Below are positions 57,737 to 64,000 of a stretch of 64,000 bases of DNA, piece after piece. The DNA is from Petrosia ficiformis. Its lineage: Eukaryota > Porifera > Demospongiae > Haplosclerida > Petrosiidae. Where the stretch lies: positions 2,438,001 to 2,502,000 of the forward strand of contig OX345636.1 of assembly GCA_947044365.1 (NCBI GenBank), in the 5' to 3' direction. The notes under the pieces were generated by a model. That model saw nothing but the letters and a program-made list of their open reading frames with translations, did not search any database and was not told the origin of the DNA. Numbering within the stretch: the stretch's first letter is position 1; every line of letters starts with the position of its first letter. The position numbers and the translations under genes were made by a program.

Positions 57737-58110
57737 ACCGGCTCTGCGAAAACCAGTCTTATGGATCAACATTTCAAATTTGATTTTTTGTTTCACCTAA
57801 ATAGAGCATTAAATTAGCTCTAGAATGATATATTATACATCCCAATCATGTAAAAGACAAAGCTACAGTGGGCGATTAAACCATGGTAATCACAAATACT
57901 TTATTTGGAGAAAAACGCAATTAAATTAATTTTTAACCAATTTATTTAGCAGTGGCTAGTGAAGTACATATAGTTCTCTAAGACTTGCTAAAGGTATCAA
58001 AAGACAGGTAAGACATTTGTGAAGCTTTTTATGTAATAAAACAGTGATTGCCCAAATAATTCAGAACTGTCATCATATCTCAAATTATATTTTGATCTAT
58101 AACACTGGTC
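57681..58110. other. (AT)n tract and dispersed GACCGG..CCAGTC repeat
   Basis: (AT)n at 57.69-57.73 kb is followed by GCGACCGGCTCTGCGAAAAC CAGTC, a small hairpin of repeat type, then non-coding sequence. Confidence 0.5.
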
Positions 58111-58486
58111 ACATATAATATAATTATATATTTATGTTATAACTATATAATGTATACATAGATATACATAATGCTTACTTAAACCACATTTAACTGGAGC
58201 TCTTAACTGTATGATTTGTGTGAAGATCACAATTCAACCCAGTGGTGAATGGAAGTGCTCAAGCTGTTTAGACTACGACACAAAACTAAAAAAATAGATA
58301 TATGAAAAAACCTCCTAAAATACATTAATAACATGCTAGAATTAAATCCTAATTATATTTATAATCACAACCCACCAAGAATCAAGACAGCACAAAGTTA
58401 AACTCACAATGTAAAGAATCAATATTTTGTTGCGACACACCCTTTTTGCATGTTCGCCCACGTTCATTTTGATGGCTGCTCGGTAC

Positions 58487-58870
58487 ATATATAGACATTA
58501 CTCAACACCAGAAATTTCAGATGGTATTGAAGTATTCAGTACTTGAGTGTTGTATCTCTCATCACTAATGCTTGAGCAGCAGGAAGAAGGCTGCTTGTAG
58601 CTGATGTGGAAACTGGAACATTTAGCGGATGAAAGGCATTCCTAAATCAAGTTGTACTATTGATATGTTGATAATAGCTATGATAGCTTGTTGTGTTTCA
58701 GGAATGAGAATGTCTACTGAATGCCAATCATCATACTGTGCTGCAATTTTGTAGGGATATGTTTTTTCTCCATATATCTTCTTGTTTTACTTTCTCTTTG
58801 TTTCTAATTGAAAGCAGTATCCATTAGGAATATAATAGTTGTTATTACATTCCATTATAAGGATGATTAT
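58487..58870. repeat. duplicate of 28.56-28.99 kb
   Basis: See the shared blocks around 28.6 kb. Here 1.45 kb separates it from the homology at 60.32 kb, against 0.23 kb at the other locus, so an insertion of about 1.2 kb occurred here or a deletion there. Confidence 0.75.
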
Positions 58871-60320
58871 AATTATTATATTGTGTTCAAATACACATGT
58901 ACTATACATCAGGAACATTGTACATATGACAGGTTGCAAAATAGAATGTTAGCATTCAGTTCACTACATTGACACAGTTACTGAAACTGTACGAATTGTA
59001 CCATTAGACACTATACTTAAGCACAGGAATACATAAGACCACAAAACATTTACAAGATACTAAGTGGCTTATAAGTAGATACTATGTAAAGAATTATACA
59101 ATTACATTATAATTACATAGCAATTAATATTTCGATACAGTTATATAATATCATTCCTATCTCCATCACTACTGATATTGTTGTATGATTTGAATTGCTG
59201 CTTTCTTCCTCTGATGACTCATTTGATTAATAATACTTGTTTTATACTGTAATAGAACTACCATCTTATATTATTATGAGATTCCCCATCCCTTTAGGTT
59301 TTCCACTTAGTTGATGATAAACAATGTACATTCCAATAACCAAAATTCAAAACTTGACCACAAAAAATAATGTACATTCATGACTCCACCTTTAGACTGC
59401 ATAGTAAGGTGTTATGGTTTTGGAAAGAAATAAATTAATTGGTGAGGCCCACGTACTACTACACAGCACTGAATAAAATATAACAGAAGACATACAGTAT
59501 GTAAATATTTATATAGGTCTTTCTTATATTTTTCATAATTATATTTAGTAATAGTTATATGAAAAATAATTTCCGGAAATACAAATGATATTATATTTTA
59601 GCTAACAATAATAATTATTATAGTTATTATATATTCGTAACATAGTCATCAAGCTTATATAATTTATAATATATATTTATATTTATACCTTTTCAACATG
59701 ATAATGCAAGTACATCAGCCAATTTGTATACAGGGGTCTCAGACTCTCAGTGAGAAGATAACACAAATGTGTCAAAATGTAATGTCCAAATGGAGTGTTC
59801 TTGTAATGCTTAACCCACATCAAGGAAAAGAAACAGCTAGCTACTTTGTCGTTTAATTTATAGTTGTGTATGCAGTTATATTTATGTAGGGTTATACGTA
59901 TATTATGAAATTTGGGACGCCTTCAGTGACCTAAATTAATCAATTTCTAATGGTATCTAGTGAGTAATTGCATACCTTTGGTTAAACCCGAATAATATTG
60001 TTATTAGTTACAGTTCAATTAGCTACTACGTTATGCTCATGTCTTAGTGGTGTCCCAACTTTATTTCCATCTCTTTTGGGCTTTGATATCCCTACATATT
60101 GTATCATCTGTATTGAAATTTACTTGTAGTTTCATCAACTTAAAATAATATTAGAAGGCTTTTAGTTTTAATTAACTAACTAAACGTGCCTATATTGTTG
60201 GGGAATTTCCATTTTAGTTACACATGTAGTTATTATGTATAGCAGACTTGTAATTTAGTTATTAAAGTCACATTGCCATACTAGAAGGGGTTGTAGTCGT
60301 AGTTACTCTTTGTGTTATTC
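58871..60320. other. non-coding; diverged foldback-MITE copy at 59.88-60.12 kb
   Basis: 59.88-60.12 kb has TTTATGTAGGGTTATA and TTTTGGGCTTTGATATCCCT ACAT, matching inner parts of the 14.5-kb MITE. No gene seen in the rest. Confidence 0.45.
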
Positions 60321-60426
60321 TTTATATATAATTGTAGTATTTCAGTGTCATAAACTTCAAAACATGTAAGCACATTTACAAAAAAAGAATAATAAAAGGA
60401 ACTTTAGCTATAATTATAGCAGGACT

Positions 60427-60887
60427 TTAAAATCGAGTTTTGAAAAAAACAAAGTTCGGCCTTGAAATATATTTAGCATAGGTTTCTGGGATCTCCAAAA
60501 AATCTACCACTTTCTTGGCAAGAGGTTTCTTTCCAAGATCATCCAGTGCTTTTACAACAACTTCCCAGGTTACTTCTCTTGTTTCACTTTCAGCCCAAAA
60601 GGTAAGAACTGTTTCCAGCTTACTCTCATCAGATAGCAAACTATCATGGCGTAAAGTAGTACGATAATTCATGGAAACCTTAAGTTGACCTGCAACTTCA
60701 AACCAATGGGCAGAGATATCATTGCTTATTAAAGTGAAGACATCTCCCACATCTGGCGGCTTCTGAAGTATATCTTTGATTGTTGTAAAAATATAAAATT
60801 TACACATTACATTTGTTGTATATTGAAATAATTGTATTTGCAAACCTGCCATCTTTACTGCAGGCTTCCTTTTTGGCTGTTGTTGAT
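60427..60887 (-). CDS. duplicated 3' end of the ankyrin-Death gene
   Basis: Two exons: 60887-60846 (42 nt, DQQQPKRKPAVKMA) and 60773-60427 (114 codons after the split codon). They have the same splice sites and phase (1) as 29829-29794 and 29675-29332. The Death domain is intact (HWFEVAGQLKV, LETVLTFWAESETREVTWEV, LGKKPLAKKVVDFLEI) and differs from the first copy by a few residues and a one-codon insertion (RHDSLL). Few changes are radical, which fits purifying selection or a recent duplication. I find no ankyrin exons upstream within the remaining 3 kb, so the 5' part is either beyond the window or was not duplicated. Confidence 0.7.
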
Positions 60888-60959
60888 CTAAGCAGAATAA
60901 TATTTATTAATATGAATAAGAAATTTACAAAAATGTATGTGTAATTATAATGTTTGGTT

Positions 60960-62890
60960 GGCCAGTACATATGCACTACACTATTCATCGATAATTGTCT
61001 TATCAGTATACACATCTACTGAATATGATAACCAATTAAATTCATTTCATTGGTCTCAACAAAATTCCTAATTTCAATTTTGTTCAGTATAAAATTTGGT
61101 AACAGAACCCTGTTTGTTCCCATATTTGTGAATGCATTCAAATGATTATTAAATGCTTAAAAAGACAATAAATGAATAATGAATAAATTACGGCATGGAA
61201 AAAGCTTCATGTGCATTTGAATCTAAATTCTCCCTTTGAAGCTTCACTGCCATGGCAACTTGTTTCAGTTGCACATACGCACTTGTTTCAGTAAAGTAGG
61301 TGCTGTGTTGCTGGGTGCTTCTGTCTCATTTTTTAGTCCAGCGATATCTCTAAATCCGAGTAGAAACAGCAACAGGAACACTACTAGTACTTGTTGTAAA
61401 GCAATAAAGTTTGGAGGCTTTGTATTGCCAATCAAGGAGAGAGCAACATAAAAAAATATTAAAAACACATGTGAAACTTCGAAGCTTCGAATTTGATATT
61501 GACTATTAGAATTAATACATGTATACATCATTGTTATGCCACCACTCCCAACATAAATATGTGCATGTTATAAAAATAATTTACAGGTTTATAGTAGGAA
61601 GATGTAAAACAATTGTAATATACAATGGCTTCACACCTTGACAATATTATGAAATGAGATCAGACAACCATGCTGTGAATGGATGTATGTACATGTGTAT
61701 TTATGTACATATACAAAATGATAATTATGTATATTAATTTTTATGTACAGGTACATACACATGTATTGATTGGGTGTATGTATATCTTTATGTACATACA
61801 TGTACATGTAAATATCAAAGCATGAAGGAAATTTCAGTAAACAAAATACTTTGTTAACTAAGTATGTATTTAATTATTATATGAGTATAATTATATTGAT
61901 GGCTACTGTACATACATGTACATTATTGCACCCTTCTATTTGAAAATTCCGGTGAGAACAAAATATACATGTATATATGTATATACAAAACATGGAAAGC
62001 TATTATACAGAACACACGTATTACTATGCTTACTATGTTAGTAAATAAGTCCAACAAATTAATATGATTTTCTCAGACAACTTGTTCCAAAGGGTGAACA
62101 GATTATTGATGGTGAGAATCAGGAAGACATTATCTATTGAGTATAACATAAAGTAAATAGATTATGACCCCCAAGTATCCTTTGGGTTTACCAATATAGA
62201 CGCAATCTGATTAAAACTTCATTTGTATGGGAGGAATATTCGGGCCACACCATTCCATGTACAAATCATGTCTCACTTGGAAGTTAGTTTGCCAATAGGC
62301 ACACCATTATACACCAGTATACTGCCCCACACCACCCCCCTCCCCTTCTCAATATTCTTTGAAGCTCAACTTTTGCCCCATCTTCCCTCGAAAAACTTTC
62401 TAAATCAAGGCCTGATAAAATATGACAATAATTATTAGCCAATGGAACATACATGAAAATTCATGTGTCTAGCATTCTAGCAAAAGGTGTAATAAAAATC
62501 AACAAACAAACACAACAAACAAGCAGCCACAATGGCTTAGAAAAGAACAATCAGCCACCCTTGCTTGAACAAATTAGAAAAATTACAATCAGCCATCATT
62601 GCTTAGAACATGAGTGGCCACACAAATTAAAAAAGGAATACTCAATGCCCAGTATGAGAAACGAGAACAGCGGGCCAAAGACCCCCGACGGCCAGGCAAC
62701 AGCCCCCACCCATCCAGTATCCATATAATAGTAATATTGTACATGGAACACAATCGTCAAAATAATTATTAACCCTTTACAGATGTCAAAATGAATCAGT
62801 GTGTGACTCCCATTGAAGTCAGTGGATGTCACAAATTATTAGCAGTTGCAGTTTTTAATGATTTCTGACATTTTTCAATGAAATTCTACA
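60960..62890. other. non-coding; copy of the 42.86-43.44 kb repeat at 61.37-61.89 kb
   Basis: 61366-61890 is the direct duplicate described above. The minus-strand frame 61265-61531 is hydrophobic but lies mostly in this repeat and has no supported exon borders. No other gene seen. Confidence 0.5.
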
Positions 62891-63562
62891 CAAGGCAGTC
62901 TCTACATGTACTTTAAGGCAATGCAAAACATGACTCACCAATCCAACATTGTGGAAATAACAAATATGCTAAGTGCTGTGTGACTATTATACTTTGAAGT
63001 GCTTGTCTTAGCAAATTATATGTAACATCATACTACAATGTGAGAGCTATAGAGCTGAAAAGAGTTATAGTTATTTAACACTCCATCCACACACTTTCTA
63101 TAAACATTTAATCACATCGTAACTTCCTAATTACAGTATTTGAACAATAAATTATACAGTATTAAGATGTTGCACGAACACTAATATCAAATTATTTAGT
63201 CTTTATTTTTACGGGCCGCAGTTTAACTAAAACCAAATGTATTTGGTGTCCAATGAAAGCCAATTAATTTGGTGTCCAGGAAGACAAGTTCATGCACTTC
63301 ATACATTTAGATAACAATGGCTAACATGACTTCCTGTACAAATGCACAGATAGTGAGTGTTTAAGGTAAGCATTTGCTCAAAATTATTATGAACCATTAG
63401 TGTGGTATTCATAAACTTGGTAATTATTCACATGCAAATTTTGCAAGTAGTGCTAGTGCTAGGATGCTATTAATTATCAGTATACACTGTATATCACCAT
63501 ATCATTTGTGGATACAATTTTAATTCTGGTTTAAACTTTAACAACCCTGAAACCATTTTAAA
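62891..63562. other. non-coding upstream of the CGGBP1-like gene
   Basis: No feature recognised. Short copies of TTTGGTGTCCA at about 63.24 and 63.27 kb. Confidence 0.4.
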
Positions 63563-64000
63563 ATGTCTAGAAAAGGTGGCAGATCAGGCAGAAAAAGAAA
63601 GACACCACTTGATTAGGATAGGGACTAGGGAGCACCCAGACGAGTTAGAAACTAAGAAGATGCTGGGTATTGATGGAAATCCAATCTGTGAAATCCTTAC
63701 ATGTAAGTTTTGTTCTGTGGAACTCAATCTGACTTCAGGTAAAAAGCCGAATTCATGAACATTTGAACAGCAAACATCATAATCGAATGAAAGCTAACTA
63801 TGAAAAGAGATTACAGGAAAGAAAGCAACTTAAACTTTATGACATTGAAGTACGAGTTAGATCAAAGGAAAAAGAAGCTGAAACAGTGACACATGATTTC
63901 ACGTGCTATTTTGTACTCTGGATTACCACTCAATAAAACTGATGGATATATTGGAAAGCTATTTCATAAATACAAAGCCGACAGCTTTCTTGGAAATACC
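63563..64000 (+). pseudogene. CGGBP1-like / hAT-type zinc-finger gene, frameshifted, runs off the window
   Basis: ATG at 63563 opens MSRKGGRSGRKRKTPLD and stops. The next frame (from 63576) carries LETKKMLGIDGNPICEILTC KFC. After a one-base change in the A run at about 63743 it reads RIHEHLNSKHHNRMKANYEK. After another at about 63902 it reads RAILYSGLPLNKTDGYIGKL. CxxC with a distal HxxxxHH and a following helical RAxxYSGLPL segment is the CGGBP1 layout, a DNA-binding module shared with hAT transposases (known). Three frame breaks in 340 nt suggest a pseudogene, or sequencing errors in A runs. The 3' part is outside the window. Confidence 0.6.

Larger units (their letters stand above)
55985..58297 (+). 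pseudogene. SWIM zinc-finger / PHD protein (MULE-associated), second copy type
   Basis: Starts in one frame with WDVQASSNDTMYV (55988-56030), shifts once, then reads CTERSICIHTYSCTCPDYTI and LGSMCKHIHL. This is a complete SWIM motif (CTC ... CKH) of the kind next to MULE transposases. A 205-codon frame runs to 56610 with charged helices and a basic segment (STRKRRKTCSIR). After minisatellite sequence, KKLTLAQLNKHIPDNIIDID (56827-56.96 kb) and, in another frame, the first half of a PHD finger (CTVCHLCTTKSNMIECDECS RWFH, to a GTAAGG donor at about 57104). The second half, CMICVKITIQPSGEWKCSSC, is found at 58208-58297 after a ~1.1-kb intron. At least two frame breaks; the transposase core is absent. 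Not functional as it stands. Confidence 0.6.

Noticed and set aside
61265..61531. 88-codon hydrophobic protein on the minus strand
   Set aside because: Mostly within a dispersed duplication whose other copy (42.9 kb) does not keep the frame; no exon borders.

Overview
The window is from an animal nuclear genome, very AT-rich, intron-bearing and full of repeats. The gene families point to an invertebrate, most likely a sponge: single-repeat ankyrin exons joined to a Death domain, HIRAN-like and SWIM/PHD modules in mobile DNA, a non-LTR retroelement with a restriction-like endonuclease, CGGBP1-like and hAT fragments. That assignment is an inference from family resemblance; no ribosomal or mitochondrial marker is present. 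There is no operon structure, phage or CRISPR.

Layout. 0-14 kb: mostly mobile-element debris. It holds a 583-bp TTAA-flanked piggyBac-like MITE, degenerate ~200-bp tandem repeats, a nearly complete reverse transcriptase/endonuclease retroelement on the minus strand (2.8-5.9 kb, one frameshift and one amber stop), small exons of unknown genes, a dead RT fragment, a TIR element carrying a HIRAN-like fragment (10.1-10.65 kb), a CXXC zinc-finger ORF and a decayed integrase-core pseudogene (12.0-13.3 kb). 14.5-19.8 kb: a large inverted duplication carries two identical copies of a small secreted, cysteine-rich, probably GPI-anchored protein in divergent-arm orientation, with a third truncated paralogue in the spacer. 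19.8-23.4 kb: non-coding, with one MITE. 23.4-28.4 kb: a ~5-kb unit bounded by ~100-bp inverted repeats and TTAA (piggyBac-type ends) whose cargo is a MULE-like SWIM-PHD gene. 28.5-39.3 kb: a multi-exon minus-strand gene encoding ankyrin repeats followed by a C-terminal Death domain. I could rebuild it exon by exon with matching splice phases over most of its length; exon 2's donor is unresolved. 39.3-42.8 kb: non-coding, with a palindromic MITE. 42.8-51.3 kb: a tandem/inverted array of a ~2.1-kb unit, interrupted by a hAT-type TTF zinc-finger pseudogene and a tRNA-like (SINE) head. 51.3-54 kb: a second HIRAN-carrying TIR element whose pre-insertion site survives, inverted, at 6.2 kb. 55.4-58.3 kb: a second SWIM-PHD pseudogene with a Merlin/IS1595-like transposase fragment in its intron. 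58.5-61 kb: a duplicated 3' end of the Death-domain gene. The window ends in a frameshifted CGGBP1-like/hAT zinc-finger gene.

The host genes that look alive are the ankyrin-Death gene (with its duplicated 3' end) and the secreted-protein pair. Most other coding traces are transposon proteins or captured fragments.
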